In this document: one piece after another, positions 16,135 through 24,895 of the stretch
Numbering within the stretch: position 1 is the first letter of the stretch
Layout of the letters: each line of letters begins with the position of its first letter
Origin: Micrococcales bacterium
Lineage (GTDB): Bacteria; Actinomycetota; Actinomycetes; Actinomycetales; Microbacteriaceae
DNA: 42,442 nucleotides
Reading direction: 5' to 3'
NCBI GenBank assembly: GCA_947454255.1
Contig: CANGIU010000012.1
Location: forward strand, 1-42,442
Made by a program: the position numbers and the translations under genes
Notes under the pieces: model-generated
Seen by the model: the letters and a program-made list of their open reading frames with translations, nothing else
What the model was told of the DNA's origin: nothing
The model's database searches: none

Positions 16135-17093
16135 ATCTTTCTAAGCAGGACTCTTTCGACTCTATGCTTACTGCCTTTTTGTAATACCAATGTCGCTCTG
16201 GATTTGGTTGAGATTATGTTTTCTTCAAGGTTCGGTAAGTTGATGGTTCGCCAAATCTCTTTGGCTCTTTTTAATGCAACCTCAAGGGGAATCTCTGCAT
16301 ATTTGTGGAAATAGGATTCAGGGTTTCTAAAGGCAGATTCTCTGAGCTGTCTAAATCTTTCTAGATACCAAGATTCAATTTCTTCTGTTGGCGCGTCAAC
16401 ATAAATCTGGAAATCAAAGTAATCGCTTAGGGCAACTTCTTGACCTAAGCCAGGTGGCTGCAAAACATTCAGCCCTTCAACAATCACTACGTCAGGTGAA
16501 TTCACTACAAGTTCTGATTCCGGGACTATGTCGTAGGTCAGGTGTGAGTAAACAGGCGCTTTCACACTCTCTTTACCTGATTTGATGTCAGCTACAAACT
16601 TTAGCAATGCAAGCCGATCGTAGGATTCGGGGAATCCTTTTCTAGACATCAAGCCTTTTTCTTCCAGAACACTGTTTGGATACAGGAAACCATCAGTGGT
16701 AACAAGCGCAACCGAAGGAGTGGTTGGCCATCTCGAAAGCAATTCTTTGAGCAATCTAGATACCGTTGATTTACCAACTGCAACTGACCCAGCAACACCG
16801 ATGATGAAAGGTGTTCGCTTTGCAGTTCTATCTAGGAAATCACCTGAGGCTCTGTGTAACTGCTGAGTATTGGTTACGTAGAGGTTCAGTAGTTGAGAGA
16901 GCGGGAGATAGATCTCTTCGACCTCAGCTAAATCTAGAAAATCTCCCAAACCACGAATATTCTCGATTTCTGCTTGGGTTAGGGGAGCGTCTGTTGTTTT
17001 GGCTAATTCAGCCCAATCATTTCTAGATATCTCAACAAATGGGGAAACTGCCTGGTTCTCTATAGGGTTTGGCCCTGCCGGCACAGCGTTCAC
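16131..17093 (-). CDS. coaA: Pantothenate kinase, type I
   Basis: Phosphorylates pantothenate in the first step of coenzyme A synthesis. The P-loop GSVAVGKST is at residues 102-110, followed by [36 protein letters not shown] and [11 protein letters not shown], all type I (CoaA) signatures. 320 residues is normal. It is read on the minus strand, tail to tail with glmM: the two genes share the tetranucleotide CTAG as overlapping stop codons. It is divergent from glmS with only 27 bases between starts. The GTG start has no clear ribosome binding site. Confidence 0.96.
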   Translation of the reverse strand: MNAVPAGPNPIENQAVSPFVEISRNDWAELAKTTDAPLTQAEIENIRGLGDFLDLAEVEEIYLPLSQLLNLYVTNTQQLHRASGDFLDRTAKRTPFIIGVAGSVAVGKSTVSRLLKELLSRWPTTPSVALVTTDGFLYPNSVLEEKGLMSRKGFPESYDRLALLKFVADIKSGKESVKAPVYSHLTYDIVPESELVVNSPDVVIVEGLNVLQPPGLGQEVALSDYFDFQIYVDAPTEEIESWYLERFRQLRESAFRNPESYFHKYAEIPLEVALKRAKEIWRTINLPNLEENIISTKSRATLVLQKGSKHRVERVLLRKI

Positions 17094-17099
17094 TATGCC

Positions 17100-17105
17100 A
17101 TTCTG
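17100..17105 (-). promoter_or_regulatory. Candidate -10 box for coaA (minus strand)
   Basis: Read on the minus strand the sequence is CAGAAT, one change from TAGAAT, and it ends six bases before the coaA GTG at 17093. The spacing equals that of the other proposed leaderless promoters. It nearly abuts the glmS -10 box on the opposite strand (17109-17114). Confidence 0.3.
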
Positions 17106-17108
17106 TCT

Positions 17109-17114
17109 TAAACT
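17109..17114 (+). promoter_or_regulatory. -10 box of a probable leaderless glmS transcript
   Basis: TAAACT fits TANNNT and ends six bases before the glmS ATG at 17121. The spacer AGGACT has only a poor, too-close purine run. The whole promoter must lie in the 27-base gap and in the 5' end of coaA, so glmS and coaA transcription may interfere with each other. Confidence 0.5.
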
Positions 17115-17120
17115 AGGACT

Positions 17121-18974
17121 ATGTGTGGAATCGTCGGCTATGTAGGCCCAAAATCAACTGTTGAGGTTCTGCTCGGTGGTCTGAAGAGACTGGAATACCG
17201 TGGCTATGACAGCGCTGGCGTTTCAGTAATTAATGGTTCAGGCACCCTTGAAACCAGAAAGCGCTCTGGCAAACTATCAGTCTTAGTTGACGATATCGAA
17301 CAGAACCCGCTTGGTGTTGCTCACATCGGCATTGGCCACACTCGTTGGGCAACCCATGGCGCACCAACTGATGGCAATGCCCATCCTCATCTAGGTGGAG
17401 CACACAAGAAACTTAGCCTCATTCACAATGGGATCATTGAGAACTTTGCTGAGCTCAAATCAGAGCTTTTAGAAGCTGGGGTTACCTTTACCAGCGAAAC
17501 TGATACTGAGGTTGCTGCTCATTTGATTGCGGCCGAGTATGACAAAACTGGAGATCTGATAAGTGCCTTTAGGAGAGTAGTTCTAAGACTGCACGGAGCA
17601 TTCACAATTTTGGTTATGCATGAAGATGAACCTGATGTTGTGCTGGCTGCTAGAAGAAATTCACCTTTGGTTGTTGGTCTTGGGGTTGGAGAGAACTTCT
17701 TAGGTTCGGATGTAGCTGCATTCGTTGAGCACACCAAGCGTGCCATCTCAGTTGGTCAAGATGAGATTGTCATTCTCAGAAGTGATCGAGTTGAACTGGA
17801 AGACTTTGCAGGCAATAAGGTAACCCATCCAGAGTTCCAGGTTGACTGGGATGCGAGCGCTGCCAGCAAGGGTGGTTGGTCATCCTTTATGGCTAAAGAA
17901 ATTGCTGACCAGCCGCAGGCTGTTGGCGATACTTTGATGGGGCGAGTTGCAAGCGATGGCACCGTTCATCTCCAGGAGCTTGCTCCACTAGGAAATGCAA
18001 TTCATTCAATTGATCGAATCATCATGGTTGCTTGTGGAACTGCCGCATATGCTTCTGAAGTTGGCAAGTATGCGATTGAGGCGTGGGCAAGAATTCCAGT
18101 TAGCGTGGAGTTATCCCATGAGTTTAGATATCGTGATCCAATTCTCACCAGCAACACCTTAGTTGTTGCCGTCAGTCAATCAGGTGAAACTATGGATACC
18201 TTGATGGCTACAAGATATGCAAAAGAAGCCGGGGCTATGGTCTTGAGTATTTGTAATACTCAGGGAGCTACATTAGCTCGTGAAGCCGATGCAGTTTTGT
18301 ATACCCATGCTGGCCCTGAGGTTGCTGTTGCCTCTACTAAAGCTTTTACTGCTCAGATAACCAGCATCTATCTACTAGCACTGCACTTAGCCAACACTCG
18401 CTCCGCGCATTCCAAGAGTGAACTACAAGAAATTGGCAGAGAACTACTAAAGCTCCCTGCGCAAATATCTGAAGTGCTGGCTGGACTTGATCCAATTCGT
18501 GAACTTGCTAGAAGTTACAAAGACGCCAAAACAGTATTGTTCTTAGGTCGAAATGTTGGTTTCCCGATTGCCCTAGAGGGCGCATTGAAGCTCAAGGAAC
18601 TTGCATACATTCACTCTGAAGGTTTTGCTGCTGGGGAACTAAAGCATGGCCCGATTGCTTTGATTGAAGAAGGTCAGCCGGTCATTGTCATCGTTCCAAG
18701 TGTTAACGATCCAGACTCGCTGCACGCCAAGGTGGTCAGCAATATTCAGGAAGTATTAGCTCGTGGGGCAAAGGTAATTGCCATCGCTGAAGAGGGCGAT
18801 AAAGCAGTTGCTCAGGTAACCGATCAGGTTTGTTATGTTCCAGCCGTGCACAGGATGCTTGCACCAATCCTCACCGTTATTCCGCTTCAGGTATTTGCAA
18901 TGGAGTTATCTGCCGCTAAGGGTCTAGATGTTGATCAGCCACGTAATCTAGCCAAGTCTGTTACGGTCGAGTAA
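17121..18974 (+). CDS. glmS: Glutamine-fructose-6-phosphate aminotransferase (isomerising)
   Basis: Makes glucosamine-6-phosphate from fructose-6-phosphate and glutamine, the committed step to amino sugars. MCGIVGYVG begins the class II glutaminase domain with nucleophile Cys2 (residues 1-about 225), with GHTRWATHG and HNGIIENF in place. Two SIS isomerase domains follow (about 290-420 and 460-600), with VSQSGET and SEGFAAGELKHGPIALIE, and the C-terminal DQPRNLAKSVTVE tail. 617 residues is typical. No glmS ribozyme or ribosome binding site is present upstream. acpS follows after two bases, so glmS-acpS-alr-tsaE-tsaB-rimI/tsaD form one probable operon. Confidence 0.98.
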   Translation: MCGIVGYVGPKSTVEVLLGGLKRLEYRGYDSAGVSVINGSGTLETRKRSGKLSVLVDDIEQNPLGVAHIGIGHTRWATHGAPTDGNAHPHLGGAHKKLSLIHNGIIENFAELKSELLEAGVTFTSETDTEVAAHLIAAEYDKTGDLISAFRRVVLRLHGAFTILVMHEDEPDVVLAARRNSPLVVGLGVGENFLGSDVAAFVEHTKRAISVGQDEIVILRSDRVELEDFAGNKVTHPEFQVDWDASAASKGGWSSFMAKEIADQPQAVGDTLMGRVASDGTVHLQELAPLGNAIHSIDRIIMVACGTAAYASEVGKYAIEAWARIPVSVELSHEFRYRDPILTSNTLVVAVSQSGETMDTLMATRYAKEAGAMVLSICNTQGATLAREADAVLYTHAGPEVAVASTKAFTAQITSIYLLALHLANTRSAHSKSELQEIGRELLKLPAQISEVLAGLDPIRELARSYKDAKTVLFLGRNVGFPIALEGALKLKELAYIHSEGFAAGELKHGPIALIEEGQPVIVIVPSVNDPDSLHAKVVSNIQEVLARGAKVIAIAEEGDKAVAQVTDQVCYVPAVHRMLAPILTVIPLQVFAMELSAAKGLDVDQPRNLAKSVTVE

Positions 18975-18976
18975 TC

Positions 18977-19333
18977 ATGATCGTGGGCATTGGTGTTGAC
19001 ATAGTTGAACTTGAGAGATTTCAAAGCAAGCTCGATGGCACACCAGCTCTAATTGAACGTATCTTTACTGAAGCAGAACGGGACCAAGCAACTCAATCGT
19101 TAGCTGGATGCTGGGCTGCCAAAGAAGCCCTAATCAAAGCACTCGGTAATCCAGTTGGACTTAGTTGGCAGGATGTTGCCGTTGTTAAAGATGAAAAAGG
19201 AAAACCTTTTCTAGCCGTATCAGGAGAAACACAATCCCGCGCCCAATCAATGGGCATCACTAATTGGCATCTCTCGATTAGTCACGATGGTGGGATGGCC
19301 TGCGCGATGGTTGTGGCAGAGGCAGGTGCTTGA
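18977..19333 (+). CDS. acpS: Holo-[acyl-carrier-protein] synthase
   Basis: Transfers 4'-phosphopantetheine from CoA to acyl carrier protein. MIVGIGVDIVELERF contains the magnesium-binding Asp8, and WAAKEALIKALG contains Glu50, the two signatures of the family; the WHLSISHDGGMACAMVV end completes it. 118 residues is the compact, trimeric AcpS length. The ATG is two bases after the glmS stop. Its TGA overlaps the alr ATG (TGATG, 19331-19335). CoaA nearby supplies the CoA pathway that feeds this reaction. Confidence 0.96.
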   Translation: MIVGIGVDIVELERFQSKLDGTPALIERIFTEAERDQATQSLAGCWAAKEALIKALGNPVGLSWQDVAVVKDEKGKPFLAVSGETQSRAQSMGITNWHLSISHDGGMACAMVVAEAGA

Positions 19334-20451
19334 TGAGAAAACTTACTATCGACCTAAATGCTGTCGCAAAGAATCTAACGGCCATCAGAACTTTAGTTGG
19401 ACCGAATGTGAAAGTAATGGGTGTTGTTAAAGCTGATGCCTATGGTCACGGCATGATCCAGGTGGCAAGAAAGCTTGAAGCTGAAGGCATAGATTTCCTA
19501 GGCACTGCAGATCTAAATGAAGCACTGACGCTAAGAGCGGCTGGGATTAGCACAAGGATACTTTCCTGGTTACACGATCCGGAAGATGATTTTATTGCAG
19601 CGCTAAAGCACAATATTGATTTAGCAGTGTCCTCTAACGACCAGCTCTATCGAATTCAAAAAGCAGCTAAGAGCACAGGTAAGACTGCAAGAATCCACAT
19701 CAAGGTTGATACTGGTCTTGGCCGCAACGGCGTTACTGTTCACGAACTAGAAGAACTGCTTTCAAATATCAAACTTGCTGTTGCCGATGGGGTTGTAGTG
19801 ACTTCTGGAATCTTTAGCCACCTTTCTTCAACTGGTGCTATTGAAGACTTAGCTCAAATAGCAAAATTTGATGAGGCCTTAGCGCTAGCTAGTAGTCATG
19901 GCTTTGAGTTTGAAGTCAGACACCTAACCGCAAGCGATGGCACACTTAGTTATCCGCAGGCACACTATGACATGGTGCGTTGCGGAATTGCTCTTTATGG
20001 GCTGTCACCGTTTAGCGATAACAGGGCAAAGGAGTTTGGGCTAACTCCGGTTATGTGTGCCGAAGCAAAGGTTGTCCAGACCAAGCGAGTTCCTGCCGGT
20101 AGCGGTGTCTCTTATGGTTACTTGTATCACACCGACCGTGAGACGACTCTTGCACTTGTCCCAGTTGGTTATGCAGAAGGCTTACCTCGCAACGCAACGG
20201 GTAAGGCCAAGGTTTGTATCAACGGAACACTTTACACAATTCAATCTCGAATCGCCATGGATCAATTCGTTGTTGATGTTGGGGATGCTTCAGTTAGCCC
20301 TGGCGATCGAGTAGTTATCTTCGGTGACTGTGGTCCTTCCGCTGATGATCTTGCGGATGCAGCCGAGACCATCAACTACGAGATAGTAACCAGAATTGGC
20401 TCTCGACTAAATCGCGTTTATCTTGGTGCTATTGAGGAAAGCAGCAATTGA
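19333..20451 (+). CDS. alr: Alanine racemase
   Basis: PLP enzyme that makes D-alanine for peptidoglycan. The cofactor Lys33 is in VVKADAYGHG and the second catalytic base Tyr261 is in SGVSYGYL; KVDTGLGRNG and VRCGIALYGL are further signatures. The frame is open one codon further (TTG 19330), but ATG 19333 overlaps the acpS stop and gives MRKLTIDLNAVAKNL, the better start. 372 residues is standard. Its TGA overlaps the tsaE TTG by three bases (TTGA, 20448-20451). Confidence 0.96.
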   Translation: MRKLTIDLNAVAKNLTAIRTLVGPNVKVMGVVKADAYGHGMIQVARKLEAEGIDFLGTADLNEALTLRAAGISTRILSWLHDPEDDFIAALKHNIDLAVSSNDQLYRIQKAAKSTGKTARIHIKVDTGLGRNGVTVHELEELLSNIKLAVADGVVVTSGIFSHLSSTGAIEDLAQIAKFDEALALASSHGFEFEVRHLTASDGTLSYPQAHYDMVRCGIALYGLSPFSDNRAKEFGLTPVMCAEAKVVQTKRVPAGSGVSYGYLYHTDRETTLALVPVGYAEGLPRNATGKAKVCINGTLYTIQSRIAMDQFVVDVGDASVSPGDRVVIFGDCGPSADDLADAAETINYEIVTRIGSRLNRVYLGAIEESSN

Positions 20452-20918
20452 CCTCTAGTACTTTGCTCTTAGATTCAGTTATTGAAACAACAGAAGAGAT
20501 GATGGGTCTTGGGGAATCGGTGGCTAAAGTGCTCACCGCTGGGGATCTAGTTTTGCTTATTGGCCCACTAGGAGCTGGTAAGACCACTTTCACTAGAGGT
20601 GTTGGCAAAGAGCTAAAAGCTATCGGGAACGTATCTAGCCCAACTTTTGTTATTGCTAGAACACATAAGCGTGAAGATTCAGAAATACCATTGGTACACG
20701 TGGATGCCTACCGTTTAGGTTCACCCAGCGAATTAGATGATTTGGACATTCCATTTAGCGAGGCGATCGTCTTGGTTGAATGGGGTAAAGGGCTTACTGA
20801 GGATATTGCCGATAATTGGTTAGAAATTGAAATTGCAAGAGATACTTCAGGGGCTACTGAAACTAGAACGATAAAAATTACAGGCTTTGGAAGTCGTTGG
20901 CAGCAGGTGAAAATATGA
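20448..20918 (+). CDS. tsaE: tRNA threonylcarbamoyladenosine ATPase subunit TsaE
   Basis: ATPase that works with TsaB and TsaD in forming the t6A modification at position 37 of ANN-decoding tRNAs. The P-loop GPLGAGKTT is at residues 39-47, then SSPTFVIA and the family motif HVDAYRL, and VLVEWGKG near residue 108. 156 residues is typical. TTG is the start because it overlaps the alr stop and gives the family length. Its TGA overlaps the tsaB ATG (ATGA at 20915-20918). The adjacent tsaB and tsaD support the assignment. Confidence 0.95.
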   Translation: MTSSTLLLDSVIETTEEMMGLGESVAKVLTAGDLVLLIGPLGAGKTTFTRGVGKELKAIGNVSSPTFVIARTHKREDSEIPLVHVDAYRLGSPSELDDLDIPFSEAIVLVEWGKGLTEDIADNWLEIEIARDTSGATETRTIKITGFGSRWQQVKI

Positions 20919-21577
20919 ACAACGTGACTTCAACCAAATTAGCTGATTTTTCAGTCGCTATCGACACCTCAGCAGGTACCACAATCGCATTACTGAGTTT
21001 AGGTTCAGTAATTGCTGAAGTTAATTACTTAGAACCGATGACTCATTCGGAACGTATCGGGAGTGCTATCCAAACTGTTCTCACTCAAGGACAAGTGTCG
21101 CCTAGAGCTATTGCTCAAGTTGTCGTCGGTAGAGGTCCTGGCCCCTATACAGGTCTAAGAGTTGGGTTAGCTGCCGCAAGATTCTTTGCAATTGGAGCTA
21201 AAGCAGAACTAGTCGGTGTTTGCTCTTTGGACGCCATTGCTTATAGCTATTACCTAGCTAATCCAGATCAGTCGTTGCCCATTCTGGTAACTACCGATGC
21301 CAGAAGAAAAGAAGTCTTCTGGGCCTTGTACACAGGCATGTCCGCTGGCATCCCAATCCGAGTTGAGGGGCCAAGTGTGAATAAGCCTGACTATTTGGCA
21401 GAGCATTTGAGTGGGCAGGAGCATGTTATTTGTGATTTACCGATAACTGCGTCTGCTCTAGGCCAGGTTGCTTACTACCAATCTCTTACCGACATAGGGC
21501 CGAGCCAGGATAGCTCTCCAATTTACCTTCGGGAACCTGATGCAGTTCCTGGTAAAGCTAAAAAGGTCAGTGGCTAA
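20915..21577 (+). CDS. tsaB: tRNA threonylcarbamoyladenosine dimerisation subunit TsaB
   Basis: Non-catalytic ASKHA-fold partner of TsaD in t6A synthesis. The start region has [16 protein letters not shown], then [30 protein letters not shown] and [12 protein letters not shown], all TsaB signatures. ATG 20915 overlaps the tsaE stop and is preceded by AGGTGA (20905-20910); the frame is open to TTG 20897 but that has no support. 220 residues is normal. The stop overlaps the next ATG by one base (TAATG), so tsaB is coupled to the rimI-tsaD fusion gene. Confidence 0.95.
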   Translation: MNNVTSTKLADFSVAIDTSAGTTIALLSLGSVIAEVNYLEPMTHSERIGSAIQTVLTQGQVSPRAIAQVVVGRGPGPYTGLRVGLAAARFFAIGAKAELVGVCSLDAIAYSYYLANPDQSLPILVTTDARRKEVFWALYTGMSAGIPIRVEGPSVNKPDYLAEHLSGQEHVICDLPITASALGQVAYYQSLTDIGPSQDSSPIYLREPDAVPGKAKKVSG

Positions 21578-23079
21578 TGACTTATGTAATCAGAGAGGCA
21601 AGAGCGACTGACCTAGATGCCATCATGGCAATTGAGGTTGAATGCTTTGTCAATGACGCCTGGTCAAAAGAAAACATGCAGTCAGAACTTATCGCTTCCC
21701 ACACTTACTACCTAGTTGCACTTGTTGAAGATAGTGTGGTCGGTTATGCCGGATCTAGCCAGTTAGAGGGCGCAACCCAAGCAGATATTCAAACCATTGC
21801 AGTTAAACCAAATCAACGTGGATCCGGGATTGGCAAAGCTCTAATGGTTGCTTTGACTAAAGAAGCAAAGCGCAGAGGCGCAAAAGAGATTTTCTTAGAA
21901 GTTAGAGCAGACAACACTGTGGCGCAGAAGCTCTATAAAGTGTTTGGATTCAAGCAGATTGGGCTTAGAAAGCAGTATTACAAACCCGATGGAGTGGATG
22001 CTTTCGTAATGAAGACTTCACTGCTACCAGAAGTCCTCGAAGAGCCATTGGTGTTAGGTATCGAAACCTCTTGTGATGAAACAGGTATTGGCATCGTTAG
22101 AGGAAACGCTCTGCTGGCTAACGTGATTTCATCGAGCATGGATCTGCACGCAAGATTTGGTGGTGTAGTTCCAGAAGTCGCAGCTCGTGCTCACCTAGAA
22201 GCGTTATTGCCAGTTCTAGAACAGGCTCTTGCTGAAGCAAATGTCAACCTCGATGATATTGATGCCATTGCAGTAACCAACGGACCTGGCTTAGCAGGTG
22301 CGCTCATGGTTGGAGTCGGTGCAGCAAAGGCACTTGCGGTTGCAACAGGTAAACCGATTTATGCAGTTAATCATTTGGTAGGGCACGTTGGTGCAGACAT
22401 CTTGGATCAGGATAAATTAACTGTTCCAACTATTGCTCTTCTAGTTAGCGGTGGCCACACCTCACTCTTATTAGTCAGGGATTTACTAAACGATGTCCAA
22501 CTACTTGGTGAAACTATCGATGATGCTGCGGGGGAGGCATTCGATAAAGTAGCGAGAGTTCTTGGGCTTGCCTACCCAGGGGGACCTGAAATTGATAAAG
22601 CAGCCATTGGCGGGAATCCTTCAGCGATTAGATTCCCAAGAGGTCTAACTTTGCCAAAGGATATGGATGAGCATCGCTATGACTTTAGTTTCTCAGGGCT
22701 AAAAACTGCAGTGGCAAGACATGTTGAATTAGCCGAATCAAAAGGCGAAGATTATTTAATTGCTGACGTTGCAGCAAGCTTTAGAGAAGCAGTCGTAGAT
22801 GTTCTAGTGAACAAAGCAATAGCAGCTTGCTTGGATCACGGCATTCATAGATTGCTACTTGGCGGTGGTGTTATTGCCAACGCTAGATTGCGCGAAGTTG
22901 CTATTGCCAAGTGCGCTGCTAATGGAATTGAACTAAGGATTCCTCCGCTTAGCCTCTGCACAGATAACGGAGCCATGATTGCAATACTCGGTTCCCAACT
23001 GGTTCAGGCTGGTTATGCCCCCAGCACACTAGATTTCTCTGCAGATTCCACACTTTCTGTAACAACAATCCAGTCATAG
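21577..23079 (+). CDS. tsaD: Fusion of ribosomal-protein-alanine N-acetyltransferase RimI and t6A synthase TsaD
   Basis: One uninterrupted 500-residue frame encodes two enzymes. Residues about 3-147 are a GNAT acetyltransferase of the RimI type: [19 protein letters not shown] with the acetyl-CoA loop RGSGIG (81-86), then [29 protein letters not shown]. RimI acetylates the N-terminus of S18. Residues about 157-500 are TsaD, which transfers threonylcarbamoyl to A37 of t[14 protein letters not shown], metal ligands HLVGH (266-270), [20 protein letters not shown] and [12 protein letters not shown]. The linker is only about ten residues. An internal TTG/GTG pair (22048, 22051) could start a separate TsaD but has no good ribosome binding site. 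Separate genes are the usual arrangement. Confidence 0.93.
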   Translation: MTYVIREARATDLDAIMAIEVECFVNDAWSKENMQSELIASHTYYLVALVEDSVVGYAGSSQLEGATQADIQTIAVKPNQRGSGIGKALMVALTKEAKRRGAKEIFLEVRADNTVAQKLYKVFGFKQIGLRKQYYKPDGVDAFVMKTSLLPEVLEEPLVLGIETSCDETGIGIVRGNALLANVISSSMDLHARFGGVVPEVAARAHLEALLPVLEQALAEANVNLDDIDAIAVTNGPGLAGALMVGVGAAKALAVATGKPIYAVNHLVGHVGADILDQDKLTVPTIALLVSGGHTSLLLVRDLLNDVQLLGETIDDAAGEAFDKVARVLGLAYPGGPEIDKAAIGGNPSAIRFPRGLTLPKDMDEHRYDFSFSGLKTAVARHVELAESKGEDYLIADVAASFREAVVDVLVNKAIAACLDHGIHRLLLGGGVIANARLREVAIAKCAANGIELRIPPLSLCTDNGAMIAILGSQLVQAGYAPSTLDFSADSTLSVTTIQS

Positions 23080-23135
23080 ATTCCAAGGTTATATCCACTT
23101 CAAATACAGCAGACATTCAGGTTTGGTTGCTGTAG

Positions 23136-23168
23136 TTATCTAGTACCCGAACTTCGGGTCCTAGATAA
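23136..23168 (+). promoter_or_regulatory. 33-base interrupted inverted repeat before the DUF4190 gene
   Basis: TTATCTAG (23136-23143) is the exact complement of CTAGATAA (23161-23168), and inside it ACCCGA (23145-23150) is the exact complement of TCGGGT (23154-23159), with a single T/C mismatch between the helices and an ACT loop. The right edge runs into the AAGGAG ribosome binding site (23167-23172). No T-tract follows. It may be an operator for a dimeric repressor, or an RNA hairpin that limits translation or ends the tsa operon. Confidence 0.55.
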
Positions 23169-23178
23169 GGAGTGCAAA

Positions 23179-23577
23179 ATGGCTGATGCCAAAAACAAAT
23201 TCGATTACAGCAAACTAAATACCTTGGCTGTTGTCTCCCTTGCAAGTGCAATAACTTTATTCGGCGCTCCGGCAGCTGTCCTAACTGGCCATGTTTCTCT
23301 GGCTCAGTTAAAAGAAGACAATAAGAAAGGTCGTTGGATGGCCATTACAGGTCTTGTTTTAGGATACGTTGGCATCGCCTCTGCGATTCTCTTCACTGCT
23401 GTTGGCGTAATTGTTAGAGCTAGACATGGCTTTGGCTTCGACGATGGCAATCATTGGCAAAATGACTTCTTTGGTGGTCACAACCGTTTTGACGATGGCG
23501 GTGTAACACCTCAGCCATTCCCGACCGATCCAATGCCTGGGCCAACAATTCTTCCCCCAGTACCGGGAACTAACTAG
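23179..23577 (+). CDS. DUF4190-type small membrane protein
   Basis: A 132-residue protein with two hydrophobic segments (about residues 14-38 and 54-76). The first half reads NTLAVVSLASAI...GAPAAVLTGHVSLAQLKEDNKKGRWMAITGLVLGYVG, which matches the DUF4190 pattern of actinobacterial membrane proteins of unknown function. The last 50 residues are Gly/Asp/His/Asn-rich and then Pro-rich, probably an exposed flexible tail. AAGGAG (23167-23172) is a strong ribosome binding site. It is a single-gene unit between the inverted repeat and a terminator. No function can be assigned. Confidence 0.85.
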   Translation: MADAKNKFDYSKLNTLAVVSLASAITLFGAPAAVLTGHVSLAQLKEDNKKGRWMAITGLVLGYVGIASAILFTAVGVIVRARHGFGFDDGNHWQNDFFGGHNRFDDGGVTPQPFPTDPMPGPTILPPVPGTN

Positions 23578-23599
23578 TCATCCCAATTTCAAAGCTAAG

Positions 23600-23635
23600 C
23601 CCCTCACCAAGCTGACAGGTGAGGGGTTTTACTTT
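23600..23635 (+). terminator. Intrinsic terminator after the DUF4190 gene
   Basis: CCCCTCACC (23600-23608) pairs perfectly with GGTGAGGGG (23618-23626) around a nine-base loop, followed by TTTTACTTT. It lies between two convergent genes, 23 bases after the DUF4190 stop, and overlaps the last codons of the minus-strand methyltransferase. Confidence 0.9.
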
Positions 23636-24831
23636 AGGCTCTCGACAACGAGCACTCTATGTGTTGTGCCAACTCGAGTTACGATAAGCGTCGCTGAATT
23701 TGATCCTTTTGGATCGAGTTCTCTTCTCAGTTGTTCTGGCGTTATATCCGCACCACGTTTTTTGATCTCTAAAGTGCCAATATTTCTTTCTCGAAGGTAT
23801 GCCTTTAGTTTCTTGCGATCAAAGACTAGATTGTCTAGCACTTTATAAGACTTCAACCATGGTGAAGAAATTTCCTTTTCACCAGTCAGGTATGCGATTT
23901 CTGGAGCGAAGATGTGCAGGTTATTAGACAGCGCTAAGTCTCCTATTAGATGGGATCTAATAACTGAGTTATCAGGCTCATAAACGAAATCACTTATCTC
24001 GCCTATTGGCGCGTCAGTTCGCTGTCTCGAGGAACTTGTAATCTCATGGGACCCAGTGGGGGTTAGTAGAAGAGCTGCTCTTGAGACTTCAGATCTTTTT
24101 ACAGAGTTGAAATATAGGCCTGCTTCAACGAGATCGCCGTTGTCAGATACCCAGACAGCTTCAGCGTCCATCGGGATATCTTTGTGATCAATCCCTGGAC
24201 CTAGCTTGGCTATCGTTGGTTTTGATTTTGCAATCTCTAAAACAAAATCAAAAGACGGGGTGAGTTCTTGAATGTCAAACTTACGCTTTGTTGATTCCCT
24301 AACTGGGCCGTCTAGTTCCCTTCTAGCTGGGTCAATAAAGAAACCTTCGTAAGCACTTAACTCAAGCTTGGTGACATCAGCTTGTTCAATTTTGACCTTA
24401 GGAAAGTTAGCTAGGTTATAGGTGGCCATTGCCGCAGTGACTTCATCAAGCTCGAAGGCTGAAACCTCCAATTCAAGAGAAGCCATGGCTAACGATTCTG
24501 CACCAATACCGCAACCAAGATCAGCAACATGAGTTACCCCAGCTGCCCTGAATCTACCTGCGTGGATAGCTGCCACTTTTAGCCTGGAGGCTTGTTCCAG
24601 CCCTGCTTCGGTAAAGAACATCTGCTGGGCGAATTCTCCGAATTTAGCCTGGGCTCTTCTGCGCAATTTGGCCTGGCTTAGAACATTTGCAACGAGCTCA
24701 GGTGAATGCCCAGCTTTTCTAAGTTTGCTAACCAGAGCTAGAACATCTGTCTTGGACTCCAGATCCCCAACTTCTGCCAGGAGAGCCTGCCCTTCAGGGC
24801 TAATCAGGCTAAGAAAACTGGCGCGGTCCAT
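23629..24831 (-). CDS. Class I SAM-dependent methyltransferase with THUMP-like C-terminal domain
   Basis: A 400-residue protein on the minus strand. Residues about 60-200 form a Rossmann methyltransferase: VADLGCGIGAES (102-113) is the SAM-binding motif I, and FIDPARR (165-171) is in the position of the catalytic DPPY/NPPY-like motif. The C-terminal 75 residues, with LEIKKRGADITPEQLRRELDPKG and ATLIVTRVG, match the THUMP-like domain found on actinobacterial methyltransferases. The architecture suggests RNA as substrate but this is not shown. ATG 24831 has no ribosome binding site; TAGCGT six bases upstream suggests a leaderless mRNA. It is divergent from groES and shares the intergenic region holding CIRCE. 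Confidence 0.85.
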   Translation of the reverse strand: MDRASFLSLISPEGQALLAEVGDLESKTDVLALVSKLRKAGHSPELVANVLSQAKLRRRAQAKFGEFAQQMFFTEAGLEQASRLKVAAIHAGRFRAAGVTHVADLGCGIGAESLAMASLELEVSAFELDEVTAAMATYNLANFPKVKIEQADVTKLELSAYEGFFIDPARRELDGPVRESTKRKFDIQELTPSFDFVLEIAKSKPTIAKLGPGIDHKDIPMDAEAVWVSDNGDLVEAGLYFNSVKRSEVSRAALLLTPTGSHEITSSSRQRTDAPIGEISDFVYEPDNSVIRSHLIGDLALSNNLHIFAPEIAYLTGEKEISSPWLKSYKVLDNLVFDRKKLKAYLRERNIGTLEIKKRGADITPEQLRRELDPKGSNSATLIVTRVGTTHRVLVVESLK

Positions 24832-24837
24832 AACTCA

Positions 24838-24843
24838 ACGCTA
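24838..24843 (-). promoter_or_regulatory. -10 box of a probable leaderless methyltransferase transcript (minus strand)
   Basis: On the minus strand the sequence is TAGCGT, followed by exactly six bases (TGAGTT) and the ATG at 24831. No ribosome binding site is present. The -35 region expected upstream falls within the CIRCE operator (24855-24881), so HrcA binding could also affect this gene. Confidence 0.45.
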
Positions 24844-24854
24844 ACAGCCAGTAA

Positions 24855-24881
24855 TTAGCACTCTGGTTGCACGAGTGCTAA
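24855..24881 (+). promoter_or_regulatory. CIRCE operator (HrcA-binding site) for groES
   Basis: TTAGCACTC, nine bases, GAGTGCTAA is a perfect match to the CIRCE consensus. HrcA bound here represses chaperonin genes until heat shock. The element lies 78 bases before the groES GTG and contains the proposed -35 box of its promoter in its spacer, the usual arrangement for repression. Confidence 0.95.
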
Positions 24882-24895
24882 TCAAGAGATAAACT
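24867..24895 (+). promoter_or_regulatory. groES promoter
   Basis: TTGCAC (24867-24872) and TAAACT (24890-24895) are separated by 17 bases and form a plausible sigma-70-type promoter. The -35 box sits inside the CIRCE spacer and its 3' half-site. Transcription would begin near 24902 and leave a leader of about 57 bases before groES. Confidence 0.6.

Noticed and set aside
17094-17120. glmS ribozyme or riboswitch before glmS
   Set aside because: The gap to coaA is only 27 bases, far too short for the ribozyme.
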